Positions 28,411-37,743 of a stretch of 64,000 nucleotides of DNA are shown here, piece after piece (position 1 is the stretch's first letter; each line of letters begins with the position of its first letter). The notes under the pieces were generated by a model. It searched no databases, was not told the origin of the DNA, and saw only the letters and a program-made list of their open reading frames with translations. The position numbers and the translations under genes were made by a program. Source of the stretch: Paraburkholderia phenoliruptrix (GTDB taxonomy: Bacteria; Pseudomonadota; Gammaproteobacteria; Burkholderiales; Burkholderiaceae); contig NZ_CADIKB010000012.1 in assembly GCF_902859825.1 (NCBI RefSeq), forward strand, positions 62,001-126,000. The letters run 5' to 3'.

Positions 28411-28956
28411 ATGCCAGCACTGGATTATCAAACCGCTTTTCATCTCGCGCCGATCGGGCTCGTGCTGTCGCGTGAACGGATTATCGAAGACTGCAATGAC
28501 GAACTGGCGTCGATTTTCGGTTGTCCGCGCGAGGCGCTGCTCGGGCAGTCGTTCCAGATTCTGTACCCGTCGGCGGACGAATTCGAGCGGATCGGCGCAC
28601 GCATTCCGCCCATCATGACCGCGCAAGGCAGCTACGCCGACGACCGCATCATGAAGCGCGCCAACGGCGAACTCTTCTGGTGCCACGTGACGGGCCGCGC
28701 ACAGCGGCGCACCGACCCGCACGCGGCGGGCGTCTGGACATTCGAGGATCTGAGCGCGACGCGGCGCGTGGCCGTCGAACTGACGCCGCGCGAGCGGGAA
28801 ATCGCCGCGCAACTGGTGACGGGAAAAACCAGCAAGCAGATTGGCCGCGTGCTGGACATCAGCCCGCGGACGGTGGACGTGTATCGCGCGCGGCTGATGC
28901 GCAAATACGATACGGGGAATGCGACCGAGCTGCTGCAGCGGCTGCTCGGCCACTGA
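28411..28956 (+). CDS. PAS-LuxR transcriptional regulator divergent from scoAB
   Basis: A 181-residue regulator. Residues about 5-115 form a PAS sensor ([39 protein letters not shown]), and residues about 120-181 a LuxR/GerE helix-turn-helix ([36 protein letters not shown]). There is no receiver domain, so it senses a small molecule or redox state directly. It shares a 147-bp divergent promoter region with scoA and most likely controls it. The ATG at 28411 starts just before the PAS; an in-frame ATG at 28366 is an alternative. Confidence 0.85.
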   Translation: MPALDYQTAFHLAPIGLVLSRERIIEDCNDELASIFGCPREALLGQSFQILYPSADEFERIGARIPPIMTAQGSYADDRIMKRANGELFWCHVTGRAQRRTDPHAAGVWTFEDLSATRRVAVELTPREREIAAQLVTGKTSKQIGRVLDISPRTVDVYRARLMRKYDTGNATELLQRLLGH

Positions 28957-28974
28957 GGGCCGCGCTTCGCGAAC

Positions 28975-29418
28975 TCAGGCCGCCGGCTCGGGGGCCTTCA
29001 CGAGAGCGGCGCGTTCGATCGTCGCGCGCAGCACGTCCGGAACCGGCACCGACTTGCCGGCCGCGTAGTCGATCCAGACGCAACGCGCGGCGCCGCGCGC
29101 ATAGACGGTCGTCGGATCGTCGGCGCGCACCAGTTCGAAGCCGGTATCGAAACTGCTGCGCCCGGGCGTCGCGACGCTCATGCGGCCAATCACGTCGCCG
29201 GGATAATGCAGTTGCTTGAGAAATTCCATCGACGCATTGACGATCACCGGTCCCTGCCCGTCTGCGTTGCTGCCGGTCAGCCCGAGCTCTTCGAACCAGG
29301 AAATCCGCACCTGCTCCATGTAGCGGAAATAGACCGTGTTGTTGACATGGCCGAATGCGTCCATGTCGCCCCAGCGGATCGGCATAGACATCTCAAAAAC
29401 TGCGTGAAAATCGCTCAT
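28975..29418 (-). CDS. Acyl-CoA thioesterase, 4HBT hot-dog family
   Basis: A 147-residue hot-dog-fold thioesterase. The active-site motif RWGDMDAFGHVNNTVYFRYM (about 15-34) matches the 4-hydroxybenzoyl-CoA thioesterase/YbgC family. It should hydrolyse short or medium acyl-CoA in the cytoplasm. It lies downstream of an SDR gene on the same strand, with a weak hairpin between them, and converges on the PAS-LuxR gene. Confidence 0.88.
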   Translation of the reverse strand: MSDFHAVFEMSMPIRWGDMDAFGHVNNTVYFRYMEQVRISWFEELGLTGSNADGQGPVIVNASMEFLKQLHYPGDVIGRMSVATPGRSSFDTGFELVRADDPTTVYARGAARCVWIDYAAGKSVPVPDVLRATIERAALVKAPEPAA

Positions 29419-29451
29419 TGTGCTTCTACTCTTCCTACTTCTTCAGGGAAT

Positions 29452-29472
29452 AAATGCGGCACGCATGCCGCA
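29452..29472 (-). terminator. Weak hairpin between the SDR and thioesterase genes
   Basis: TGCGGCA (29455-29461) and TGCCGCA (29466-29472) form a 7-bp stem with a 4-base loop; on the minus strand it is followed by TTTATT. It is a possible partial terminator. Confidence 0.4.
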
Positions 29473-29498
29473 CCGACGTCCGGCATGGGCCGGCGAGG

Positions 29499-30275
29499 TC
29501 ACGAGAGGCCGAAGCCGTCGTCGGCGGCGATCACCGAGCCGTTGATGAACTGCGATTCGTCGGCCGCGAGCAGCAGCAACAGGCCGTCCAGATCGTCGGG
29601 CTTGCCGACACGATGACGCGGCAGCATCGAGATGAGCTTTTGCCCCTGCTCGGTCGACCAGTGATGATGGTTGATTTCCGTGTCGATATAGCCCGGACAG
29701 ATCGCATTCACATTGATGCCGTGCTTGCCCCATTCGAGCGCCATGGCCTTCGTCATGTGGACGACGGCCGCCTTGCTCATCGAATAGAGACCGATTTGCG
29801 GCAGCACGCGCAGGCCCGCCATGGACGCGATATTGATGATCCGGTACGACGGTTTCTGCGCATTGTTGCCGCGCATGATCATGCGCTTGGCCACTTCCTG
29901 CGCGACGAAGAAGGCGCCGCGCGTGTTCGTGTCGAACACATATTCGAAGTCGGCGGGCGTGACTTCGGAGAGCTTCTGCGTGGTCGACACGCCCGAGTTG
30001 TTCACCAGAATGTCGATCGTGCCCGCCTCGGTCTCCGCGTGCGCGACCGCCGATTTGATGCTTTGATAGTCGGTCACGTCGAGCGAGACCACGTGTGCCG
30101 CGCCGCCCGACGCCTCGATCTCTGCGCGCAGTTCCTTTAACCGCTCGGTGCGCCGGCTTGCCAGCACGACCTTGGCGCCCGCCTGCGACAACACTTGCGC
30201 AAAGCGCTTGCCCAACCCGCTCGAGGCGCCCGTGATCAGCGCGACTTTGCCTTCCAGATTGATCGAACGGCCCAT
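29499..30275 (-). CDS. Short-chain dehydrogenase/reductase
   Basis: A 258-residue classical SDR. The cofactor motif GASSGLGK is near residue 16, NNSG is present, and the catalytic Ser-Tyr-Lys set appears as NIAS and YSMSKAA. The start at 30275 follows AAGGAA. It reduces or oxidises a hydroxy/keto group, possibly a 3-hydroxyacyl-CoA given neighbours (thioesterase, ETF-QO). It is divergent from the ETF-QO gene across a 189-bp regulatory region. Confidence 0.88.
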   Translation of the reverse strand: MGRSINLEGKVALITGASSGLGKRFAQVLSQAGAKVVLASRRTERLKELRAEIEASGGAAHVVSLDVTDYQSIKSAVAHAETEAGTIDILVNNSGVSTTQKLSEVTPADFEYVFDTNTRGAFFVAQEVAKRMIMRGNNAQKPSYRIINIASMAGLRVLPQIGLYSMSKAAVVHMTKAMALEWGKHGINVNAICPGYIDTEINHHHWSTEQGQKLISMLPRHRVGKPDDLDGLLLLLAADESQFINGSVIAADDGFGLS

Positions 30276-30362
30276 TGTCGTTCCTTGTTCGGTGGTAGTT
30301 ACGAATGCGGTTGTCAAGTTGCGGCCCCGAGCGATGCCCAGGACAATACCGTATCACACAAA

Positions 30363-30378
30363 TAGAACGATCGTGCTA
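30363..30378. promoter_or_regulatory. 16-bp near-palindrome, TetR-type operator candidate
   Basis: TAGAACGATCGTGCTA has one mismatched pair and a perfect ACGATCGT core. It lies between the divergent SDR and ETF-QO genes. TetR-family repressors of fatty-acid degradation use sites of this style; the link is inference. Confidence 0.4.
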
Positions 30379-30464
30379 ATCTCTGTTGATCCGGTTGCAG
30401 TGCAAGAATCCATCGCCCACAATACGATCCCGAAAAAAGCATTCTAACGGTAAGAGGAGCATCA

Positions 30465-32138
30465 ATGACCCCTGCAAGTCTCATCGAGCAGTACGGCCCG
30501 CGCGAGTCGATGGAATACGACGTCGTGATCGTCGGCGGCGGCCCGGCTGGCCTTGCTGCGGCGATCCGCCTGAAGCAGCTGGCGGCCGGCAAGGGCGTCG
30601 AGCTTGGCGTCTGCGTGCTGGAAAAAGGCTCGGAGATCGGGGCGCATATCCTCTCAGGGGCCGTGATGGACCCGCGCGCGATCACCGAACTGATTCCCGA
30701 CTGGAAGAAAAAAGGCGCGCCGCTTACGGTTGACGTAACCGAAGACCGCTTCCTCTTTCTCACCGAAACGGGCGCGAAGAGCGTGCCGAACTGGGCGCTG
30801 CCGGACAACTTCAAGAATCACGGCAATTACGTGATCAGCCTCGCGAATGTCACGCGCTGGCTGGGCCAGCAGGCCGAGGCGCTGGGCGTCGAGATCTTTC
30901 CGGGCTTCCCCGCGGCGGAAATCCTGTACAACGACGACGGCTCCGTGAAGGGCGTCGCGACCGGCAATCTCGGCATCGGCAAAGACGGCCAGCCGACCGA
31001 GAACTTCCAGCTTGGCATGGAACTGCACGCCAAATACACGCTGTTCTGCGAAGGCGCGCGCGGGCATCTGGGCCGCCAGCTGAACGACAGATTCAGGCTG
31101 CGCGACGGCGTCGATCCGCAGGTCTACGGCATCGGCATCAAGGAGCTGTGGGAGATCGATCCGTCAAAGCACAAGCCGGGGCTCGTCATGCACACGGCGG
31201 GCTGGCCGCTGGAAGCCGACACTTACGGCGGCTCGTTCCTCTATCACATGGACAACAACCAGGTGGTGGTGGGCTTCGTGGTGGGGCTCGGCTACACGAA
31301 TCCGTATCTGTCGCCGTTCGAGGAATTCCAGCGCTACAAGACGCATCCGGCGATCCGCCACTTCCTCGAAGGCGGCAAGCGCGTGTCGTACGGCGCGCGC
31401 GCGATTACCGCGGGCGGGCTGATGTCGCTGCCGAAGCTGGTGTTTCCTGGCGGCGCGCTGGTCGGCGACGACGCGGGTTTCCTGAACGCGTCGCGCATCA
31501 AGGGCTCGCACGCGGCGATCAAGACCGGCATGCTCGCTGCCGACGCCGCTTTCGAAGCCGTTCAGGCGGGCCGCCAGAGCGACGAACTCGCGGCTTACCC
31601 GGAATCGTTCAAGACCTCGTGGCTGCACACGGAGCTCTACAAGGCACGCAATTTCAAGCAGTGGATGAGCAAGGGCCTGTACCTCGGCACGCTGATGGTC
31701 GGTATCGAGCAGAAGGTGTTCGGCGGCAATGTGCCGTGGACGCTGCACCACCAGCATTGGGATCACGAGATGCTGAAGCCCGCGTCGCAGTGCACGCCGA
31801 TCGTGTATCCCAAGCCGGACGGCAAGCTGACGTTCGACCGGCTTTCCTCGGTGTTCATCTCCAACACGAATCACGAGGAGAACCAGCCCGCGCATCTGAC
31901 GCTGAAGGATCCCACGGTGCCGGTCAAGGTGAACTGGCAGACGTACGCCGGTCCAGAGTCGCGCTACTGCCCGGCCGCGGTGTACGAGTTCGTGAAAAAC
32001 GACGACGGCAGCGAACGGCTCGTGATCAACGCGCAAAACTGCGTGCACTGCAAGACCTGCGACATCAAGGACCCGACGCAGAACATCGTGTGGGTAACGC
32101 CGGAAGGCGGCGGCGGACCGAATTATCCGAACATGTGA
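30465..32138 (+). CDS. etfD: Electron-transfer flavoprotein-ubiquinone oxidoreductase
   Basis: A 557-residue membrane-associated FAD/4Fe-4S enzyme that passes electrons from ETF to ubiquinone, draining acyl-CoA dehydrogenases. The FAD motif DVVIVGGGPAGLAAAIRLK is at 19-37. The C-terminal 4Fe-4S cluster ligands lie in SRYCPAA and CVHCKTCDIKDP. Ribosome site AAGAGGAG precedes the ATG. It would serve the PimC/PimD dehydrogenases in this window. It is followed by a hairpin and a convergent gene. Confidence 0.97.
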   Translation: MTPASLIEQYGPRESMEYDVVIVGGGPAGLAAAIRLKQLAAGKGVELGVCVLEKGSEIGAHILSGAVMDPRAITELIPDWKKKGAPLTVDVTEDRFLFLTETGAKSVPNWALPDNFKNHGNYVISLANVTRWLGQQAEALGVEIFPGFPAAEILYNDDGSVKGVATGNLGIGKDGQPTENFQLGMELHAKYTLFCEGARGHLGRQLNDRFRLRDGVDPQVYGIGIKELWEIDPSKHKPGLVMHTAGWPLEADTYGGSFLYHMDNNQVVVGFVVGLGYTNPYLSPFEEFQRYKTHPAIRHFLEGGKRVSYGARAITAGGLMSLPKLVFPGGALVGDDAGFLNASRIKGSHAAIKTGMLAADAAFEAVQAGRQSDELAAYPESFKTSWLHTELYKARNFKQWMSKGLYLGTLMVGIEQKVFGGNVPWTLHHQHWDHEMLKPASQCTPIVYPKPDGKLTFDRLSSVFISNTNHEENQPAHLTLKDPTVPVKVNWQTYAGPESRYCPAAVYEFVKNDDGSERLVINAQNCVHCKTCDIKDPTQNIVWVTPEGGGGPNYPNM

Positions 32139-32147
32139 TGCCGCGCC

Positions 32148-32203
32148 GTGCAATGCAAGCCGGTGCCCGTGCGGGCGTTGCACAGCCAACTCACTCGAGT
32201 GAG
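32148..32203. other. Nested hairpin and 14-bp palindrome between convergent genes
   Basis: GTGCAA (32148-32153) pairs with TTGCAC (32178-32183) around an inner GCCCG/CGGGC hairpin (32165-32176). A perfect palindrome CTCACTCGAGTGAG (32190-32203) follows. They fill the space between the ETF-QO and TPR gene stops and may end transcription from either side, though no T-run is present. Confidence 0.45.
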
Positions 32204-32210
32204 CTAAGCC

Positions 32211-33689
32211 TTAGCCGCGCGCCATCTGTTCGATGCGCGCGCGCACCCGCTCCACCACTGGCGCCCACGCGCCCACTGCGGGTTGCCTGAACAGTTCGAG
32301 CGAATCGTACCAGGGCGTTGCCGTCGACTCGCTGCCCCAGAACCATGCCGACACGTGGTCGAGCATCAAGCACGTCGGCACGCCGAGGGCGCCCGCGAGA
32401 TGAGCGGGCCCGCTGTCGATTGTGACCGTCAGATCGAGGTTCGCCAGCAACGCGGCGACATCGTCGAAGCCCGCCTGAAAGTGCGGCGTGAGGTCGACCA
32501 CATCAAACCCCTTCGCGCGCCACTGGGCGACCGTCTCGCCACGCCCCGGCGACAGCGCGAAATACGTCACGCCCGCCACGCTGAGCAAAGGCCCCAGTTG
32601 TTCCGCCGGCACGGAGCGCCGCGCGTCGCGGATATGGTCTGGGTTGCCGTTCCACACCAGACCGACCGTGCGATTGCCGGGGTGGGCATACAAGCAGGCC
32701 TGCACACGCCGCCGCCACATTTCCACATGATGCGGGTCCGCACTCAAATAAGGCGCGCCCCACCCCGCCGCATCCAGAATGCCGAGGCGCAGCGGCAAGC
32801 TCATCAGCCCGCAATGAAAATCCGGCCGGGTTTCCAGACTTGTTTCGAGCCGCAGATCGGCGGGCAACGTCCGTTCGAACAGATGTCGCAACGGCCCGTC
32901 ATGACCGAAGATCACTGTGCCGCCGTCGCGCCGCGCCCGTTCGGCGAGTAGCGGCAGAAAACGCACCGCCCACAGGCAATCGCCGTTGCCTTGCTCGCCA
33001 TACACGACGAGCGTCTTTCCGGCGAGCGTCTCGCCTTGCCACGGCGCGCTGATCTCGGCGAGCGCGCGCTGCGCGTGATTCAGCTCGCCACCGGCGAAAG
33101 CAACGCGCGATTCGTAATGCGTCCAACCTTCTGCGAAACGCCCGCTGCGAATCTCGAGTTCGGAAAGATCGAACAACGCATGCGCATTATCCGGCGACAA
33201 TGCGAGCACCTGACGCAGCAACGCCTCCGCTTCTGCAAAGCGCGCCTGCTCCTTGATGCATAACGCCAGCTTGTGCAGCGCCACCGGATTGCCCGGCACG
33301 ACGCGCACGGCCTCGCGCAGCAACTGCTCGGCGGCAGCGAAGTCGTCGCGATGCTGGACGGCGGCCGCGCGCCAGACCAGCGCATTCGCATCCGCGGAAT
33401 TTTGCGTGAGCAGCAGCGCGGTTGCCGATTCGACGAGGCCCCAATCGCGTACGGCAAACGCCGTCTGCGCGATGGTGTGAAGCAGCGCCGGTTCGCACGT
33501 CGGATCCGCCTCGTAAGCGCGCACCAGCGCGACAAGCGCTTCACGTTGCAGCGCTTTGTCGCGGCCCGCCTGCTGCAGCAGCGCCTGAGCGAACGCGACA
33601 CAGTCGTGCGCGGTGGCATGCGCCGCCCACGCGCGTGCGCGCAACGCCGGCAGGTCAGGACCTGCCGGCTCGAGAGCAAGATGATTCAT
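32211..33689 (-). CDS. TPR protein with glycosyltransferase-9-like C-terminal domain
   Basis: A 492-residue protein. Residues about 30-200 hold several TPR-like helical repeats (FAEAEALLRQVLALSPDNAHAL shows the pattern). Residues about 230-490 resemble GT9/GT41-type glycosyltransferase folds, with GEQGNGDCLWAVRFL, VGLVWNGNPDH and TIDSGPAHLAGALGVP, the last matching the heptosyltransferase nucleotide-sugar site. It could transfer sugars to protein or envelope polymers; the acceptor is unknown. It lies 50 bp downstream of aroC. No signal peptide is visible. Confidence 0.75.
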   Translation of the reverse strand: MNHLALEPAGPDLPALRARAWAAHATAHDCVAFAQALLQQAGRDKALQREALVALVRAYEADPTCEPALLHTIAQTAFAVRDWGLVESATALLLTQNSADANALVWRAAAVQHRDDFAAAEQLLREAVRVVPGNPVALHKLALCIKEQARFAEAEALLRQVLALSPDNAHALFDLSELEIRSGRFAEGWTHYESRVAFAGGELNHAQRALAEISAPWQGETLAGKTLVVYGEQGNGDCLWAVRFLPLLAERARRDGGTVIFGHDGPLRHLFERTLPADLRLETSLETRPDFHCGLMSLPLRLGILDAAGWGAPYLSADPHHVEMWRRRVQACLYAHPGNRTVGLVWNGNPDHIRDARRSVPAEQLGPLLSVAGVTYFALSPGRGETVAQWRAKGFDVVDLTPHFQAGFDDVAALLANLDLTVTIDSGPAHLAGALGVPTCLMLDHVSAWFWGSESTATPWYDSLELFRQPAVGAWAPVVERVRARIEQMARG

Positions 33690-33739
33690 GCGAAAAACGC
33701 CGCGCGCGCAGTGCGATTGAAAAACGCTGACAGCGTGGC

Positions 33740-34840
33740 CTACGGCGCGCTAGCCGCGATCTTCGGCGTGCTGACGGAGACGTCGCCGCATTGGGCGCGA
33801 TGGCGCAACGCGTGGTCGATCAACACGAGCGCAAGCATGGCTTCCGCGATGGGCGTGGCGCGAATGCCGACGCACGGGTCGTGCCGGCCAAACGTTTCGA
33901 CAACCGCCGGCTGCCCCGCCTTGTCGATGGAGCGGCGCGGCGTGCGGATGCTGGAGGTCGGCTTGATCGCGATCGACACGGTGATGTCCTGACCGGTCGA
34001 AATACCGCCGAGCACACCGCCCGCATGATTGCCCACGAAGCCTTCCGGCGTCAGCTCGTCGCCGTGCACGGAACCGCGCTGCGCGACGCTCGCAAAACCG
34101 GCGCCGATCTCCACGCCCTTCACCGCGTTGATCCCCATCATGGCGTGAGCGATGTCCGCATCGAGGCGGTCGAACAGCGGCTCGCCGAGGCCGACGGGCA
34201 CGCTCGAAGCCACCACGTTGATGCGCGCGCCGATCGAGTCGCCGTCCTTGCGCAGCGCGTCCATATACGCTTCGAGCTGCGGCACGATATCCGCGTTCGG
34301 CACGAAAAACGGGTTTTCGCGCACCTGCGCCCAATCGACGAAGGGCACGTCGATCGCGCCGAGCGCCGCCATATAGCCGCGCACCTCCGTGCCGAATTTC
34401 TCGCGCAGCCATTTCTTCGCGACCGCGCCGGCCGCGACCGTGGGCGCAGTCAGACGCGCCGACGAACGGCCGCCGCCGCGATAGTCGCGGATGCCGTACT
34501 TTTGCCAGTAGGTGTAGTCGGCGTGGCCCGGACGGAAGGTATCCGCGATATTGCCGTAGTCCTTGCTGCGCTGGTCCGTGTTGCGAATAAGCAGTGCAAT
34601 CGGCGCGCCGGTGGTCTTGCCCTCGAACACGCCCGAGAGAATCTCGACCTTGTCTTCTTCCTGACGCTGCGTGACGTGGCGCGAAGTGCCCGGCTTGCGG
34701 CGGTCGAGTTCGAGCTGGATGTCGGCTTCGCTGAGCGCCATGCCCGGCGGGCAGCCGTCGATCACGCAGCCGATAGCCGGGCCGTGCGATTCGCCGAAGG
34801 TCGTGACAGTAAAGAGCGTACCGAGGGTGTTGCCGGACAT
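33740..34840 (-). CDS. aroC: Chorismate synthase
   Basis: A 366-residue FMN-dependent enzyme that makes chorismate from EPSP, the last shikimate step. Signatures [18 protein letters not shown] (near 16-33), [11 protein letters not shown] and [10 protein letters not shown] are present and the length is typical. The ATG at 34840 gives the normal N-terminus [10 protein letters not shown]. Upstream, 99 bp away, is the MFS-acyltransferase gene; downstream is the TPR gene, all on the minus strand. Confidence 0.98.
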   Translation of the reverse strand: MSGNTLGTLFTVTTFGESHGPAIGCVIDGCPPGMALSEADIQLELDRRKPGTSRHVTQRQEEDKVEILSGVFEGKTTGAPIALLIRNTDQRSKDYGNIADTFRPGHADYTYWQKYGIRDYRGGGRSSARLTAPTVAAGAVAKKWLREKFGTEVRGYMAALGAIDVPFVDWAQVRENPFFVPNADIVPQLEAYMDALRKDGDSIGARINVVASSVPVGLGEPLFDRLDADIAHAMMGINAVKGVEIGAGFASVAQRGSVHGDELTPEGFVGNHAGGVLGGISTGQDITVSIAIKPTSSIRTPRRSIDKAGQPAVVETFGRHDPCVGIRATPIAEAMLALVLIDHALRHRAQCGDVSVSTPKIAASAP

Positions 34841-34939
34841 GAGCGTCGTCCAAAGGATGCGGGGAAGACGCTATTATGCCAGCCCGCCGGGCGCGAGACC
34901 GCGCCGGGCGCCGGCTTATGACTTCTGGACAAGGCCGTC

Positions 34940-36895
34940 CTACTTCCGCGCGCCGCGCAATTCCATGACGACGCTCTGAAGCCGTTCCGGCGTGGCAAGC
35001 GCCGGTTCTATCGGCTCGCCGACAGCGAGTGTCAGACGGCTCATCACGCCTTTTTGCACCGGCCGCGGCCAGCGCGCGTCGTCTGCGCGGGAAAACACGC
35101 TGCCCCACAGCCCGCGCAGCGCCATCGGAATGACCGGCGCCGGCGTGCGGCGAATGATTTCGGTGACGCCATGACGGAACGGATTCATGTCGCCGGTTCG
35201 GGTCAGCTTGCCTTCGGGGAAAATGCACACCAACTCGCCCTCGGCAAGCGCCTGCGCGCAGCGCTCGTAGGCGCTTGCCAGAAGCTGGGCGTCCTGATGC
35301 GCGGGCGCGATCGGAATGGCCTTCGCATGACGAAACACCCAGCCGGCGAACGGCGTGCGGAAAATCTGATGGTCCATCACGAAGCGGATGGGCCGCGGGC
35401 TTTCGGCCATGATCACGAGCGCATCCACGAAACTCACGTGGTTGCACACGAGCACGGCCGCGCCCTCCTCGGGAATCCGCTCGGCATGCACAAGGCGAAT
35501 CCGGTAAAACGTATGCACCAGCAGCCACGCGATAAAGCGCAGCAGGAACTCCGGTACGAGCGAATAGATGTAGGTCGCCACCACGATATTCAAAAGCGCG
35601 GTCACAAGAAAGATGGCCGGAATGCTGAAGCCCGCCGCGGTCAGCGCGACCGCCATGAGCGCCGACACGATCATGAACAGCGAATTCAGAATATTGTTCG
35701 CGGCAATGATGCGCGCGCGGTGGCTCGGCTGGCTGCGGCTCTGGATCAGCGCATAGAGCGGCACGCTGTAAAAGCCGCCGAACATGGCGAGCAGGAACAG
35801 ATCGGCGAGCACGCGCCAATGCGCGAGGCGCCCGAGAAACTCGCCCACGCTCAACAGGTGCCCGGCGGGCGGCAATGCGTGGCTCGCGAAAAAAAGATCG
35901 ATGGCGAACACGCTCATGCCGATCGAGCCGAGCGGCACGAGGCCGATTTCGATACGCCGCTTGGAGAGCTTTTCGCACAACAGCGACCCAAGGCCGATAC
36001 CGATGGAGAACGTGCCGAGCAGCACCGTGACGACGTCCGGATTCGCTGACAACACGTCTTTGGCGAAGCTGAAGAACGACGACAGAAACGTGGCGCCCAC
36101 GAACCAGAGCCACGAAATGCCGAGCAGGCTCAGGAACACCGTGCGGTTTTCGCGCGCGAGCCTGAGATTGCGCCACGTCTCGCTGACCGGATTCCAGTTG
36201 ATGCGCAAGTCCGGCTGCGGCGCCGCCGTCACCGGCACGAAGCTCGACACCACGCGCCCGACGAGCGCAATCGCCACGCACGCGCAGGCGAGCACGAGCG
36301 CGCCGTGCTCGACGAAACCGGCGCTTGCGCCGCCGACAATCGTGCCGACGAGAATCGCGACGAACGTGCCCATCTCGACCATCCCATTGCCGCCGACCAG
36401 TTCCTGGCTCGACAGATGTTGCGGCAAGTACGAATACTTGACTGGGCCGAATACGGTTGAATGCACACCCATCAGAAACGTGCACAGATACAGAAGCGGT
36501 GCGCTGTGCAGCAGAAAACCCGCGCCGCCGATCAGCATGACGACGATCTCGAAAGTCTTGACGAAACGCGTCAGCATCGCCTTGTCGTACTTGTCGGCGA
36601 TCTGGCCGGAAGTGGCCGACAACAGCACGAACGGCAGGATGAAAATGGCCGAGATCAGAAACGCCGCGGTTTTCGCGTCGACACCCGAGAAGCGCGCCGC
36701 CTGAAATGTGACGAGCGACGTAAAGCCGATCTTGAAGACGTTGTCGTTCATTGCGCCGAGAAACTGCGTCCAGAAAAACGGCGCGAAACGGCGCTCGCCC
36801 AACAATCTGAACTGCGAATCATGGCTGCTACGCTCGCGCGCGGCGCGGCGGGCGGCCGGCAGCGTAGGCGTGGGAGGCAAGGGGCTCTGACTCAT
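34940..36895 (-). CDS. MFS transporter-acyltransferase fusion (lysophospholipid transport/acylation)
   Basis: A 651-residue fusion. Residues about 35-430 are a 12-helix MFS domain (FFWTQFLGAMNDNVFK is the LplT-like start). Residues about 450-640 are a PlsC-type acyltransferase with the catalytic motif NHVSFVD and the binding motif FPEGKLTRTG. In enterobacteria LplT flips lysophospholipids inward and Aas reacylates them; here the two steps are in one chain but the acyl-ACP synthetase part of Aas is absent, so acyl-CoA or acyl-ACP must come from elsewhere. The start at 36895 is preferred; about 27 further N-terminal residues look non-native. Confidence 0.88.
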   Translation of the reverse strand: MSQSPLPPTPTLPAARRAARERSSHDSQFRLLGERRFAPFFWTQFLGAMNDNVFKIGFTSLVTFQAARFSGVDAKTAAFLISAIFILPFVLLSATSGQIADKYDKAMLTRFVKTFEIVVMLIGGAGFLLHSAPLLYLCTFLMGVHSTVFGPVKYSYLPQHLSSQELVGGNGMVEMGTFVAILVGTIVGGASAGFVEHGALVLACACVAIALVGRVVSSFVPVTAAPQPDLRINWNPVSETWRNLRLARENRTVFLSLLGISWLWFVGATFLSSFFSFAKDVLSANPDVVTVLLGTFSIGIGLGSLLCEKLSKRRIEIGLVPLGSIGMSVFAIDLFFASHALPPAGHLLSVGEFLGRLAHWRVLADLFLLAMFGGFYSVPLYALIQSRSQPSHRARIIAANNILNSLFMIVSALMAVALTAAGFSIPAIFLVTALLNIVVATYIYSLVPEFLLRFIAWLLVHTFYRIRLVHAERIPEEGAAVLVCNHVSFVDALVIMAESPRPIRFVMDHQIFRTPFAGWVFRHAKAIPIAPAHQDAQLLASAYERCAQALAEGELVCIFPEGKLTRTGDMNPFRHGVTEIIRRTPAPVIPMALRGLWGSVFSRADDARWPRPVQKGVMSRLTLAVGEPIEPALATPERLQSVVMELRGARK

Positions 36896-36974
36896 GAAGT
36901 TCGCCAACGGATTGAGAAGTGGGCGCGTGCGCAAGATCGCCGCAGGCCGTGCGACGAGCCATGGCGGCGCGCAC

Positions 36975-37002
36975 AAAAAAGGCGCGCGCTTTCGCGCACG
37001 CC
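36975..37002 (-). terminator. Terminator after the CBS protein gene
   Basis: GGCGCGCG/CGCGCACGCC stem with one mismatch and a short TTT-containing loop (36981-37002). On the minus strand it is followed by TTTTTT (forward AAAAAA at 36975-36980). Confidence 0.75.
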
Positions 37003-37030
37003 TTCACTCGATGCTAACTCGCGCCGCGCG

Positions 37031-37489
37031 TCAACGCGCCGGCTGCTGCCCCTGCTCTTCCGGCCAGTCGCGGATATACGCCTTCAGCATGCGGTTTTCG
37101 AAGCCCTGCTCTTCGACCACGGCCTTCGCCACGTCGTAGAACGAAATTACGCCCATCAGCGTGCGGCTTTCCAGCACGGGCAGATAGCGCACGTGATGCT
37201 CGAGCATCATGCGGCGCACTTCGTTGACGTCCGTTTCCGGCGTGCAGGTAAGCGGATGATCGTCCATGACCTTACGGATGGTGGACGTGCCCACGCTGCC
37301 GCCATTCTCCTTGAGCGTGAGAATGATTTCGCGGAAGGTCAGCATGCCGACCAGGTCGCCGTATTCCATTACGACAAGCGAGCCGATGTCGTGCTCGGCC
37401 ATGGTGACGACTGCGTCGTGCAGCGCGGTATCCGGCGTAACCGTGAATAGGGTGTTGCCTTTGACTTTAAGAATGTCGCTGACTCGCAT
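37031..37489 (-). CDS. Two-CBS-domain protein
   Basis: A 152-residue protein consisting of two CBS motifs, about residues 8-65 (FTVTPDTALHDAVVTMAEHD) and 75-132 (TCTPETDVNEVRRMMLEHHVRYLPV). Stand-alone CBS pairs bind adenosyl nucleotides and act as energy sensors or partner regulators. GGGAGA precedes the ATG at 37489. The partner is unknown; the gene has its own terminator. Confidence 0.9.
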   Translation of the reverse strand: MRVSDILKVKGNTLFTVTPDTALHDAVVTMAEHDIGSLVVMEYGDLVGMLTFREIILTLKENGGSVGTSTIRKVMDDHPLTCTPETDVNEVRRMMLEHHVRYLPVLESRTLMGVISFYDVAKAVVEEQGFENRMLKAYIRDWPEEQGQQPAR

Positions 37490-37743
37490 GATCTGTCTCC
37501 CGAAATACCCGCTAGGCATGTAATGCATCAATGACTTTCGATCCTAGCGGAAAGGCCCATAAAAGGAAAGCGGCCCGCCCATCAAGGCGCGGCGGGCGCT
37601 CGCCGTTCCGCGCCGTTGCCGCGGGCGCCGCGCGGCACGCGCTTGCCGCTGCCGCGCAGGCGCGCGCATGGGGAAAACCGCGCTTGAAGCGATACGTGCC
37701 GGTGATACGATGGCCGCCACCTTGACCTTTCGCGAGGCTGTCC

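Noticed and set aside
37532..37743. SAM riboswitch before the sulfhydrylase
   Set aside because: The region is GC-rich and shows no conserved SAM-I or SAM-II core that I can find.
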